This document shows, in pieces, positions 1 to 6,228 of a DNA stretch of 7,865 nt; within the stretch, counting starts at the first letter, position 1, and every line of letters starts with the position of its first letter. Source of the DNA: an uncultured Collinsella sp. (GTDB taxonomy: Bacteria; Actinomycetota; Coriobacteriia; Coriobacteriales; Coriobacteriaceae); the NCBI GenBank assembly GCA_902494295.1, contig CABUSL010000099.1, forward strand, positions 1 through 7,865. Reading direction: 5' to 3'. Position numbers and translations under genes: made by a program. Under the pieces are notes generated by a model. That model did no database searches. It saw only the letters and a list, made by a program, of their open reading frames with translations, and was not told the DNA's origin.

Positions 1-1713
1 GCCAAGGGTACGAGCTACGACGATATCGCCGTGTTCTACCGCACCAACGCCCAGTCGCGCATTCTCGAAGATATGTTCCTGCGCGCGGGCGTGCCCTACA
101 AGATCGTGGGCGGCACGCGATTCTTCGACCGCGCCGAGATCCGCGACGTCATGGCCTACCTCAAGATGATCGTGAACCCGGCCGACGAGATGAGCGTCAA
201 GCGCGTCATCAACACGCCGCGTCGTGGCATCGGCTCCACCTCGATCCAAAAGATCGAGCAGCTGGCACGCGACAACCGTTGCTCGTTCTTCCAGGCTTGT
301 GAGATCGCGTGCGCTGAGACGGGCATGTTTAGCGCCAAGGTACGCAACGGCCTGTCGAGCTTTGTGGCGCTGGTGCGCGAGGGTCGCCGCATGGACGGCG
401 AGCTCAAGGACGTTGTCGAGATGATCGTCGATAAGACGGGCCTTCTGCAGGCCTTCCGCGCCGAGGGCACCATGGAGTCCGAGAGCCGCGCCGAGAACAT
501 CCAGGAATTCCTGGGCGTCGCCGCCGAATTTGAGGAGACGCACGAGGATATCGAGGGTACGCTCGAGAGCTTAGAAGAGCTGCGCGCAGCCGGTGTTGCC
601 GACGTGCCTGCCGAGCCCGAGCCCGTCGTGGTGAGTGCGCCCGCGCCCGAGCCAGGGCCGTCCGCCCCGGCATCCTCGTTTGAGGCGCTCGTCGGCGCCC
701 GTGACGCCGCGGGCTCTAATCCGCTCGATAGCTTGGCCGCTCCGGCGCTCTCGCCGCAGGATGCCCTGGCCGCCGCCATCGCGGGCAACGCGTATGCCGC
801 GCCGACGGAGATGCCGGCGGGTGCCGTGCATGCCGACGAGATCGAGCGCACCTACGGTCCGCTCACCTGTAAGGCGCTGCCGGCACTCATGGAGTGGCTG
901 GCCCTGCGCTCCGACTTGGATTCCCTGGCCGGCGAGACGCATGCCATCACCATGATGACCATCCACTCCGCTAAGGGCCTGGAGTTCCCGGCGGTGTTCG
1001 TGGCCGGCATGGAGGAGGGCATCTTCCCGCACGTGCACGACTTTGGCGGCAGCGATGACCCGGGCAAGCTCGAGGAGGAGCGTCGCCTGGCCTACGTCGC
1101 CATCACGCGTGCCCGTAAGCGCCTGTTTTTGACCTATGCGGCCACGCGTCGCACCTACGGCTCGACCTCTGCCAACCCGCGCTCGCGCTTCCTCAATGAG
1201 ATTCCGTTTGAGGATATCGAGTTTAGCGGTATCGGTTCTGCCGGTTTTGAGGGCACGGGCTGGGAGAAGCGCGGCGACCGTCACGGCACCTTTGGCTCGG
1301 GCATGGGCTCGGATATGTATGGCGGCAAGGTGTTCGGTTCGCATACGCGCTCGACCGGCGGTTCCGGTTCGCGCGGCGGATCGAGCTTTGACGACTTCTT
1401 TGGCGGCAGCAGTTACGGGACCGAGCGCCATCGTGGGGTTTCGCCCGACGCCGGCCGTGTTGCCTCGACCTTTGGCTCGGGCGCGCCGCGAGCCAAAAAG
1501 CCCTCGTCCAAGGTGTCCCCGACGGTGGAGCGCAAGGTCGATCGCGCCAGCGCATCGCAGGACTTTGCCGCGGGCGATACCGTGAGCCATAAGACCTTTG
1601 GCACGGGTACCGTGATCTCGGTCGCTGGAGACATGATCGAGGTTCAATTCGAGAAGACCGGCCAGACCAAAAAGCTAATGAAGGGTTTTGCGCCGATCGT
1701 CAAGCTGTCGTAA
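1..1713 (+). CDS. pcrA: ATP-dependent DNA helicase PcrA/UvrD, C-terminal part (5' end cut by window)
   Basis: The reading frame is open from base 1, so the gene begins before the window and no start codon is visible; about 570 C-terminal residues are present. Seen directly: superfamily 1 motif IV (YRTNAQSR, nt 37-60) followed by the conserved GVPYKIVGGTRFFDR block, motif V (IHSAKGLEF, nt 961-987) and motif VI (YVAITRAR, nt 1093-1116). A Gly/Ser-rich linker (about nt 1215-1555) leads to a small C-terminal domain (about nt 1561-1710, GDTVSHKTFGTGTV) that matches the Tudor-like RNA-polymerase-binding tail of PcrA. By family knowledge it is a 3'-5' translocase in nucleotide excision repair and removal of stalled polymerase or RecA. 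The Walker A and B motifs lie upstream and cannot be checked. Odd feature: an Ala/Pro/Glu-rich insert of about 90 residues (nt 571-840) in the region between the 2B/2A blocks. A UvrD name is possible, but the tail favours PcrA. Confidence 0.95.
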   Translation, partial: AKGTSYDDIAVFYRTNAQSRILEDMFLRAGVPYKIVGGTRFFDRAEIRDVMAYLKMIVNPADEMSVKRVINTPRRGIGSTSIQKIEQLARDNRCSFFQACEIACAETGMFSAKVRNGLSSFVALVREGRRMDGELKDVVEMIVDKTGLLQAFRAEGTMESESRAENIQEFLGVAAEFEETHEDIEGTLESLEELRAAGVADVPAEPEPVVVSAPAPEPGPSAPASSFEALVGARDAAGSNPLDSLAAPALSPQDALAAAIAGNAYAAPTEMPAGAVHADEIERTYGPLTCKALPALMEWLALRSDLDSLAGETHAITMMTIHSAKGLEFPAVFVAGMEEGIFPHVHDFGGSDDPGKLEEERRLAYVAITRARKRLFLTYAATRRTYGSTSANPRSRFLNEIPFEDIEFSGIGSAGFEGTGWEKRGDRHGTFGSGMGSDMYGGKVFGSHTRSTGGSGSRGGSSFDDFFGGSSYGTERHRGVSPDAGRVASTFGSGAPRAKKPSSKVSPTVERKVDRASASQDFAAGDTVSHKTFGTGTVISVAGDMIEVQFEKTGQTKKLMKGFAPIVKLS

Positions 1714-1720
1714 TCCCGGC

Positions 1721-1850
1721 GGACCCGGGCGGGCGTATGGGGCAACATCGCCTGCTCGGGCAGTCCTGCGCAAGACGGAGGCCACATTAAGTGGCCTCCT
1801 TTGCGTGCGGAACTCGCGATCGATGTTGCCCTATACGCCCGCCCAGGTCC
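1721..1850. repeat. 130-base imperfect foldback with 30-base terminal inverted repeats
   Basis: Arms 1721-1750 and 1821-1850 are reverse complements at 28 of 30 positions. Inside lie two further hairpins: 1752-1755 with 1760-1763 around a TCGG tetraloop, and a 9-bp perfect stem 1777-1785/1791-1799 with loop ATTAA, lengthened by 1769-1773 with 1801-1805 across a small internal loop. The whole could fold as a multibranched RNA or act as a small palindromic element. It begins 7 bases after the pcrA stop codon. I see no target-site duplication and no open reading frame. It may be part of the pcrA 3' end, a structured RNA or a MITE-like repeat. Confidence 0.7.
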
Positions 1851-1862
1851 TTAGATAACGTT

Positions 1863-1896
1863 GCTGGACGAACGTCGCTTTGCTCGTCCGCTTTTT
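1863..1896 (+). terminator. intrinsic terminator after pcrA
   Basis: Stem GGACGA (1866-1871) with TCGTCC (1884-1889), loop of 12 bases, then GC and five T (1892-1896). The orientation fits the end of the pcrA transcript, 150 bases past its stop and beyond the larger foldback. Confidence 0.6.
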
Positions 1897-1934
1897 GGTC
1901 TGGAGAGCCGGGTGGGCTGAATACTTAGACATGG

Positions 1935-1972
1935 CAAGGGGCTCCTCCGTTGATGAACGGGAGAGCCCCTTG
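1935..1972. terminator. hairpin between convergent pcrA and manA, likely manA 3' end
   Basis: A 10-bp perfect stem (1935-1944 with 1963-1972) is extended after one mismatch by CCGT/ACGG (1947-1950 with 1957-1960) around loop TGATGA. It lies 25 bases beyond the manA stop. Neither side has a clean T run (minus-strand side reads GCCATGTC), so it may be a weak terminator or a 3'-end stabilising hairpin. Confidence 0.5.
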
Positions 1973-1996
1973 TTGCGTTTGGGTTGTTGGTGCGAC

Positions 1997-2929
1997 CTAG
2001 AGATGCGAGATGATCAGTTCCATCTTGCCTTCAAGTTCGATTTGGTCCACGGTGCTGGGTGCCAGCAGGTGGCTTCCCTTGTGGACGGGGTCGCCGCAGA
2101 TGGTGCCTTCGCCGTCGATGACCGACAGACACATGAAGGGCCAGCGCTGGTCGAGGGTCTTGCTGCCGTTAACGCGCACGCGATCGACGGTGTAGCAGGG
2201 ACAAGACTCGAGCTCGGTCACGCCATCCACCTCGGGCGCGGTCACCGTGCCGTCGGTCGGAGCCTGAGCATCAAAGTTTATGCAGTCGAGGCTCTGCTCA
2301 ATGTGCAGGGGACGCAGTTTGCCGTCGGTGCCGGGGCGGTCGTAATCGTACAGGCGATACGTCACGTCGCACGACTGCTGCGTTTCCAAAATGAGCGTGC
2401 CGGCCTTGATGGCGTGAACGGTACCGGAATCAATCTGGAAAAAGTCGCCCTTGTGGATCGGTACTACGTTGAGCATGTCGTCCCAGCGGCCGTCCTTGAT
2501 CATCTGTGCGGCCTCGGTGCGGTCTTTAGCGCGCTGGCCGACGATGATCGTGGCGCCGGGCTCGCAATCCAGCACGTACCAGCACTCGGTTTTACCCAGG
2601 CTGCCGTTCTCGTGCTCGGCGGCGTACTCGTCGTTGGGATGAATCTGGATCGAAAGGTCGTCCTTGGCGTCCAGAATCTTAATGAGCAGCGGGAACTCCT
2701 TGCCCTCGCAATTGCCAAAAAGTTCACGGTGCTCGGCCCACAGCCACGACAGCGTGTGGCCGGCGTACGGTCCCTCAGCAATCTGGCAGTCGCCGTTGGG
2801 ATGGGCCGAGATGGCCCAGAACTCACCGATGGGACCTTCGGGAATGTCGTAACCAAATACGGTTTCGAGCTGGCGGCCACCCCAGATCTTCTTGCGGAAG
2901 AACGGCGTCAGTTTAATCAAATCGGACAT
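1997..2929 (-). CDS. manA: mannose-6-phosphate isomerase, class I
   Basis: The product (310 residues from the preferred start) interconverts mannose 6-phosphate and fructose 6-phosphate in the cytoplasm and depends on zinc. It has the length of the short Bacillus-type ManA. Numbering from the upstream Met at 2935: N-terminal FFRKKIWGG (12-20), metal-binding SIQIHPND (95-102, with Q97 and H99), TECWYVL with E117, GTVHAI with H174, and YRLYDYDR (193-200) with the catalytic Arg. These are the cupin-fold ligands expected of the family. Two in-frame ATGs are present, at 2935 and 2929; the GGAGG at 2937-2941 is 1 base from the first but 7 from the second, so I start at 2929. The GntR-type regulator lies upstream on the same strand with a 74-base gap, which suggests one transcription unit. 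No signal peptide or truncation is seen. Confidence 0.93.
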   Translation of the reverse strand: MSDLIKLTPFFRKKIWGGRQLETVFGYDIPEGPIGEFWAISAHPNGDCQIAEGPYAGHTLSWLWAEHRELFGNCEGKEFPLLIKILDAKDDLSIQIHPNDEYAAEHENGSLGKTECWYVLDCEPGATIIVGQRAKDRTEAAQMIKDGRWDDMLNVVPIHKGDFFQIDSGTVHAIKAGTLILETQQSCDVTYRLYDYDRPGTDGKLRPLHIEQSLDCINFDAQAPTDGTVTAPEVDGVTELESCPCYTVDRVRVNGSKTLDQRWPFMCLSVIDGEGTICGDPVHKGSHLLAPSTVDQIELEGKMELIISHL

Positions 2930-2936
2930 ATTCATA

Positions 2937-2941
2937 CCTCC
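2937..2941 (-). promoter_or_regulatory. ribosome-binding site that decides the manA start
   Basis: GGAGG on the minus strand. Spacing is 7 bases to the ATG at 2929 but only 1 base to the ATG at 2935, favouring the shorter protein. Confidence 0.7.
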
Positions 2942-2951
2942 ATTGTGTTGC

Positions 2952-2989
2952 GCGGGCGCTGCGCAAAGCAGCGCAAAACGAGCGCCCGC
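2952..2989. other. two mutually exclusive hairpins in the gntR-manA gap
   Basis: An outer 9-bp perfect stem (2952-2960 with 2981-2989) and an inner 7-bp stem (2956-2962 with 2968-2974, loop GCAAA) share bases 2956-2960, so only one can form fully. On the minus strand it is not followed by a T run, so it is unlikely to be a full intrinsic terminator. A processing or stability hairpin between two cotranscribed genes is the simplest reading. Confidence 0.5.
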
Positions 2990-3003
2990 ATGACTACGAA
3001 AAC

Positions 3004-3723
3004 CTACGCCAACGTTACATTGTGCAACTCAAAGCGGTCGCCAACGTTGCGCGAGGTCGAATACTCAAAGGCGGCACCGCTGTCCAAAAAGCCAATCTGG
3101 GTGAGCTCGAGAAGGGGAGAGCCAGGTTTGGTGTCCAGACGCTCAGCTTCTTCCTCGGTTGCTGCCACGGCGCGAATGGTACGGTGGAAGCTCGAAATCT
3201 TCAGCCCGCATTGCTCGCGGATGAAGCGGTAGAGCGATCCGTACAGGTCCTTCTTTTTAAGGCCCGGAATCAGCTCGAGGGGCATGTAGGTGTACTCGAT
3301 AACGATGGGCTTCTCATCGGCCTGACGCACGCGCACGACGTGATAGGCAAAGTCATCCTCGGCAATTCCCAGCTGGGCTGCGATGTCCGCTGGTGGATTA
3401 ACAATCGAGAAATCGTAGACCACCGAGGTCACCTTCTCCCCGCGGTGCTCATACGAAAAACCCTGGGCACGGTCGTTTTTGCCCTGGAAAAACGCCTGGC
3501 CGGGAAGTCCCGCCGTGTCCTTAACGTAGGTACCCGATCCACGACGGCTGGTAATGAGACCTTCCTCGGTGATTTGCTCGATAGCTCGTTTGACGGTGAT
3601 TTTGGAAACGCTATAGAGCTCGCAGAACTCAACGACGGCGGGAAGCTTGTCGCCCGGTTTAAGAGCGCCATCCTCGATGCTTCGGCGAATATCTGCAGCT
3701 ATCGCCTCGTATTTGGGAATCAT
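3004..3723 (-). CDS. GntR/HutC-family transcriptional regulator with UTRA domain
   Basis: A 239-residue protein of normal HutC-subfamily length. Residues 3-67 form the GntR winged helix-turn-helix: PKYEAIAADIRRSI, then KPGDKLPAVVEFCELYSVSK, with the recognition-helix segment KITVKRAIEQI and the wing RRGSGTYV. Residues about 85-235 look like a UTRA effector domain (VVRVRQADEKPIVIEYTYMP, then SPLLELTQIG). Members of this subfamily bind small sugars, sugar phosphates or related metabolites and are usually repressors relieved by the ligand; the effector here cannot be read from sequence. Next to manA and divergent from glucokinase, a sugar phosphate is a reasonable inference. The start ATG (3721-3723) follows AAAGGAGG with 4 bases between, a short but usable spacing. 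The regulator probably also controls its own AT-rich upstream region. Confidence 0.9.
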   Translation of the reverse strand: MIPKYEAIAADIRRSIEDGALKPGDKLPAVVEFCELYSVSKITVKRAIEQITEEGLITSRRGSGTYVKDTAGLPGQAFFQGKNDRAQGFSYEHRGEKVTSVVYDFSIVNPPADIAAQLGIAEDDFAYHVVRVRQADEKPIVIEYTYMPLELIPGLKKKDLYGSLYRFIREQCGLKISSFHRTIRAVAATEEEAERLDTKPGSPLLELTQIGFLDSGAAFEYSTSRNVGDRFELHNVTLA

Positions 3724-3747
3724 GGAACCTCCTTTCCAACTTGGTTG

Positions 3748-3791
3748 AGTATAAAAGAAAGTATAGTTAACACCTAAGCATCCCTATTGTA
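3748..3791 (-). promoter_or_regulatory. probable gntR promoter region (minus strand)
   Basis: This AT-rich stretch holds three -10-like hexamers on the minus strand: TACAAT (3786-3791) and TATACT twice (3760-3765 and 3748-3753, 12 bases apart). GTGTTAAC (minus strand, 3766-3773) lies among them and differs by one base from the GTnTAnAC type of half-palindrome bound by HutC-family proteins, so self-regulation is possible. No convincing -35 is seen, and the choice among hexamers is a guess. Confidence 0.35.
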
Positions 3792-3813
3792 TATTTAAAA
3801 AGTTCGAGAAAGA

Positions 3814-3819
3814 TATAAT
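3814..3819 (+). promoter_or_regulatory. consensus TATAAT -10 element facing glk
   Basis: A perfect TATAAT lies on the + strand in the AT-rich region. A TTGTAT at 3787-3792 is 21 bases upstream, too far for a classical -35. If used, transcription would start near 3826, just before the palindrome at 3842-3855, and would read through the hairpin at 3911-3951 before reaching glk. Confidence 0.35.
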
Positions 3820-3841
3820 TAAAAGTCGCTTTGCATATAAA

Positions 3842-3855
3842 TTAGAGCGCTCTAA
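3842..3855. promoter_or_regulatory. 14-bp perfect palindrome, candidate LacI-family operator
   Basis: TTAGAGCGCTCTAA is perfectly self-complementary with a central CpG, the form typical of LacI/GalR-family operators. It lies in the divergent gntR-glk region, downstream of the TATAAT at 3814-3819 and overlapping a weak TTGCAT/TAAATA pair (3831-3836, 3853-3858). No LacI-type gene is in the window, so the binding protein would be encoded elsewhere. The GntR-type protein is an alternative binder. Confidence 0.5.
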
Positions 3856-3910
3856 ATAGATAAACATCTGAGTAATGTCGTGTTAAGCGGCCATTCGCGT
3901 TTTCCCAGAT

Positions 3911-3952
3911 AAAACCTGCCAAAACAAACCTGTCCCTTTTTGGTAGGTTTTT
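3911..3952 (+). terminator. terminator-like hairpin upstream of glk (possible attenuator or repeat)
   Basis: Arms 3911-3924 and 3938-3951 pair over 14 bp with one G-T wobble, loop of 13 bases; the 3' arm ends in a run of T (3948-3952). The 5' arm begins AAAA, so it could work on both strands. The flanking genes diverge here, so no known transcript ends at this site. The loop carries a second copy of AAACCTG (3926-3932, first copy 3912-3918) that could compete for the 3' arm. Confidence 0.6.
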
Positions 3953-3965
3953 GCCTTGGGAGCGG

Positions 3966-3971
3966 TACCAT
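3966..3971 (+). promoter_or_regulatory. possible glk -10 element TACCAT
   Basis: TACCATA occurs here 34 bases before the glk ATG, and the same heptamer occurs 38 bases before the ppaC ATG. It fits the TAnnnT form of many actinobacterial -10 boxes. No good -35 is seen at either place. Confidence 0.3.
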
Positions 3972-3991
3972 ACAGGCAATGTTTAAACGAG

Positions 3992-3999
3992 AAAGGTGG
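3992..3999 (+). promoter_or_regulatory. ribosome-binding site that decides the glk start
   Basis: AAAGGTGG is 6 bases before the ATG at 4006. An in-frame GTG at 3940 further upstream falls inside the terminator-like hairpin and has no such site, so it is rejected as the start. Confidence 0.65.
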
Positions 4000-4005
4000 G
4001 CTCCC

Positions 4006-4959
4006 ATGGAACCTAAGCAGTACTACATCGGCATCGACGTCGGCGGCACTTCGGTTAAGGAGGGCCTGTTCGACGAGGACGGCAACCTGCTTGCCAAGGC
4101 CAGCGTGCCCACGCCTCCTATCGTTGACGCTGCGGGCTTTGCCGCGGTGACCGAGGCTATCGACCAGGTGGTCGCCAAGGCACAGATTCCGCGTGCCTTT
4201 GTGGCGGGCATTGGCCTGGCCGTTCCGTGTCCCATCCCGGCGTCGGGCGATGCCAAGGTCAAGGCCAACATTGCCATTAACCTGCCCGAGCTGAGGGTCG
4301 CCATTCAGAAGCACTGCCCCGATGCGGTCGTTAAGTATGAGAACGATGCCAACGCCGCTGCCATGGGCGAGGCCTGGCTCGGTTCTGCCAAGGGCGTGCA
4401 GAACGTGGTGATGGTCACCATCGGTACCGGCGTGGGCGGCGGCGTTATCGTTAACGGCGACGTGGTATCGGGCGTTGTGGGCGCCGGCGGCGAGATTGGC
4501 CACATGTGCCTGAACCCGGCCGAGGAGCGCACCTGCGGCTGTGGCGGCCATGGCCATCTGGAGCAGTATTCCAGCGCCACCGGCGTGGTGAGCAACTACC
4601 TTGCCGAGTGCAAGAAGGCGGGTGTCGAGCCCATTGAGCTCACCGGCCCCTCCGATTCCAAGGACGTGTTCCAGGCCTGCCGCGAGGGCGACAAGCTTGC
4701 GCTGGCCGCAGCCGACACCATGGCCGACTACCTTGGCCGCGCCCTGGCGCTTATCGCCAACGTGGTCGACCCCGAGATGTTCCTGATCGGTGGCGGCGCG
4801 TCTGCCTCGGCCGATGTTTATCTCGACAAGGTTCGCGAGCACTTTAAGCAGTACGCGCTCTCTGCCTCGCGCGAGACGCCCATTAAGGTCGCTTCGCTCG
4901 GAAACGACGCCGGCATCATCGGTGCCGCCTACGTAGCCCTGCGCGCCGCCGGTAAATAG
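4006..4959 (+). CDS. glk: glucokinase, ROK family
   Basis: A 317-residue cytoplasmic sugar kinase, most likely phosphorylating glucose to glucose 6-phosphate with ATP. Seen directly: the phosphate-binding loop IGIDVGGTSVK (8-18), catalytic block ENDANAAAMGE (112-122, base D114), second phosphate loop GTGVGGG (140-146) and the ROK sugar-binding motif GGEIGHM (161-167, H166). The zinc-site segment reads CGCGGHGHLE (177-186): C177 and C179 are present, but the usual third Cys (of CxCGxxGC) is His184, which could still bind zinc. No N-terminal helix-turn-helix is present, so it is a kinase and not a ROK repressor. It diverges from gntR-manA across a 282-base control region. I see no clear terminator before ppaC, so readthrough is possible. 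Other ROK hexokinase specificities cannot be excluded. Confidence 0.92.
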   Translation: MEPKQYYIGIDVGGTSVKEGLFDEDGNLLAKASVPTPPIVDAAGFAAVTEAIDQVVAKAQIPRAFVAGIGLAVPCPIPASGDAKVKANIAINLPELRVAIQKHCPDAVVKYENDANAAAMGEAWLGSAKGVQNVVMVTIGTGVGGGVIVNGDVVSGVVGAGGEIGHMCLNPAEERTCGCGGHGHLEQYSSATGVVSNYLAECKKAGVEPIELTGPSDSKDVFQACREGDKLALAAADTMADYLGRALALIANVVDPEMFLIGGGASASADVYLDKVREHFKQYALSASRETPIKVASLGNDAGIIGAAYVALRAAGK

Positions 4960-5062
4960 TCGGTGCAGGAGGGCGGTGGTACAAGGTGGCAGACTTCGCC
5001 CCCAGGCTCGCCCCAAATTGCGCCGCGGCCCTTGCGTCTCATAAGGTTCGGCGCCAGCGTGC

Positions 5063-5068
5063 TACCAT
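5063..5068 (+). promoter_or_regulatory. possible ppaC -10 element TACCAT
   Basis: TACCATA lies 38 bases before the ppaC ATG, matching the motif and position in front of glk. A -35 is not recognisable. The 147-base glk-ppaC gap has a weak 5-bp stem (4971-4975 with 4997-5001) without a T run, so no firm terminator separates the genes. Confidence 0.3.
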
Positions 5069-5106
5069 AGCTACGTCCAAGTACACATATCAAGTGGAGG
5101 ATATCC

Positions 5107-6030
5107 ATGGCAAACGTTCTTGTCTTTGGTCACCAGAACCCCGATAACGACGCCATCATGAGCGCCGTCGTCCTGTCCCAGCTGCTCAACCAGGTTGAGT
5201 ATGCCGGCAACACCTACGAGGCCTGCGCCCTGGGTCAGCTTCCGGCAGAGTCCGCCAAGCTGCTCGCCGACGCCGGCATCGCCGAGCCCCGCGTGATCGA
5301 GTCCGTCGAGGCCGGTCAGCTCGTCGTCCTCACCGACCACAACGAGTCTGCCCAGTCCGTCGCCGGCCTTAAGGACGCCACGGTCTTTGGCGTTGTCGAT
5401 CATCACCGCATCGGCGACTTCGAGACCGCCGGCCCGCTGCACTACATCTGCCTGCCCTGGGGTTCCAGCTGCACCATCGTCACCAAGCTCGCCGGCGTGC
5501 TCGGCGTTGAGCTTTCCGACGTCCAGGCCAAGCTGCTGCTCTCGGCCATGATGACCGACACGCTTATGCTCAAGAGCCCCACCACCACCGATGTCGACCG
5601 CGCCGTCGCCGCCAAGCTCGGCGAGCAGGTGGGCGTCGACCCGGTCAAGTTTGGCATGGAGGTCTTCCTCACCCGTCCGTCCGGCTCCTTCACCGCAGCC
5701 GAGATGGTCGGCAACGACATCAAGATGTTCGAGCCCGCCGGCAAGAAGCTGCTCATCGGCCAGTACGAGACCGTCGACAAGAGCCGTGCGCTCGGTATGA
5801 TCGACGAGATCCGCGAGGCCATGCGCGCCTACGCCGCCGAGAAGGGTGCTGACGGCATTGTCCTGTGCATCACCGACATCATGGAGGAGGGCTCGCAGGT
5901 CCTGCTCGAGGGCGAGACCGAGGCTGCTCAGAAGGGCCTGGGCATTGCCGACGAGCACGACGGCGTCTGGATGCCGGGCGTCCTCTCCCGTAAGAAGCAG
6001 GTTGCTGCCCCCATCATGGCCGCCTGCTAG
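5107..6030 (+). CDS. ppaC: manganese-dependent inorganic pyrophosphatase (family II, DHH superfamily)
   Basis: A 307-residue cytoplasmic enzyme that hydrolyses pyrophosphate to two phosphates and so drives biosynthetic reactions forward. Metal-binding motifs are visible in order: GHQNPDNDAI (8-17, with H9, D13, D15), TDHNE (76-80, D77), the family signature VVDHH (96-100, with H99) and MMTDTLML (148-155, D151). The C-terminal DHHA2 domain ends with SRKKQVAAPI, which supplies substrate-binding basic residues. Length is normal for the family. The first motif is more often NPDTD, so Asn14 is a mild variant at a non-ligand position. The start follows GGAGG (5096-5100) with 6 bases between. There is no CBS-domain insert, so it is the simple, not the nucleotide-regulated, type. 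A strong terminator follows. Confidence 0.95.
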   Translation: MANVLVFGHQNPDNDAIMSAVVLSQLLNQVEYAGNTYEACALGQLPAESAKLLADAGIAEPRVIESVEAGQLVVLTDHNESAQSVAGLKDATVFGVVDHHRIGDFETAGPLHYICLPWGSSCTIVTKLAGVLGVELSDVQAKLLLSAMMTDTLMLKSPTTTDVDRAVAAKLGEQVGVDPVKFGMEVFLTRPSGSFTAAEMVGNDIKMFEPAGKKLLIGQYETVDKSRALGMIDEIREAMRAYAAEKGADGIVLCITDIMEEGSQVLLEGETEAAQKGLGIADEHDGVWMPGVLSRKKQVAAPIMAAC

Positions 6031-6049
6031 GTTTAGTTGACCAAACGCC

Positions 6050-6089
6050 ACGACCGGATCGCGGACGCCCCGCGCTCCGGTCGTTTTTT
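6050..6089 (+). terminator. intrinsic terminator after ppaC
   Basis: A 9-bp perfect stem (6050-6058 with 6076-6084) is extended inside by GCGG/CCGC (6061-6064 with 6070-6073) and ends in six T (6084-6089), 19 bases past the stop codon. Confidence 0.85.
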
Positions 6090-6132
6090 GTGCACGGCGC
6101 CGCGTCGTCTCTTGGACAGGCGTGCCCGTGCC

Positions 6133-6153
6133 GTTGAGCAAATAATGTTCAAC
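6133..6153. promoter_or_regulatory. imperfect inverted repeat upstream of nhaA
   Basis: GTTGAGC and GTTCAAC (one mismatch) flank the AT-only spacer AAATAAT. It is a local AT-rich spot in the GC-rich gap and contains AATAAT, a possible -10. It could be an operator or part of a promoter; nothing shows which. Confidence 0.25.
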
Positions 6154-6199
6154 CTGTGGTTCCGCTTTTCGGCCACGCCTGCGTGCTTGTCGTGCAGGG

Positions 6200-6222
6200 T
6201 AGGCTAGATGCAAGCGTAATAC
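6200..6222 (+). promoter_or_regulatory. possible nhaA promoter elements
   Basis: Two -10-like hexamers, TAGGCT (6200-6205) and TAATAC (6217-6222), lie ahead of the leader hairpins. Neither has a good -35 at normal spacing. A start from either would put the hairpin at 6229-6264 at or near the 5' end of the transcript. Confidence 0.25.
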
Positions 6223-6228
6223 GTTAGA

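Noticed and set aside
571..1647. 358-codon open frame on the - strand opposite pcrA
   Set aside because: Arg/Gly/Ala-rich shadow translation with no recognisable domain, opposite conserved helicase motifs.
1880..3232. 450-codon open frame on the + strand opposite manA and gntR
   Set aside because: It is antisense to two genes with clear family motifs, and its translation matches no family I know. Long open antisense frames are expected in GC-rich codon-biased DNA.
3940..4005. Upstream GTG start extending glk by 22 codons
   Set aside because: The extension runs through the terminator-like hairpin and the candidate promoter and is not ROK-like. The ATG at 4006 has a good ribosome-binding site.
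4971..5003. GGCGGTGGTAC resembling the T-box GGTGGTACC element, upstream of ppaC
   Set aside because: No Stem I, specifier loop or terminator/antiterminator pair is visible in the short gap, and a pyrophosphatase gene is not a T-box target.
3883..5016. 377-codon open frame on the - strand opposite glk
   Set aside because: It is antisense to the ROK kinase, whose catalytic motifs are all in frame, and lacks a plausible start site or domain.
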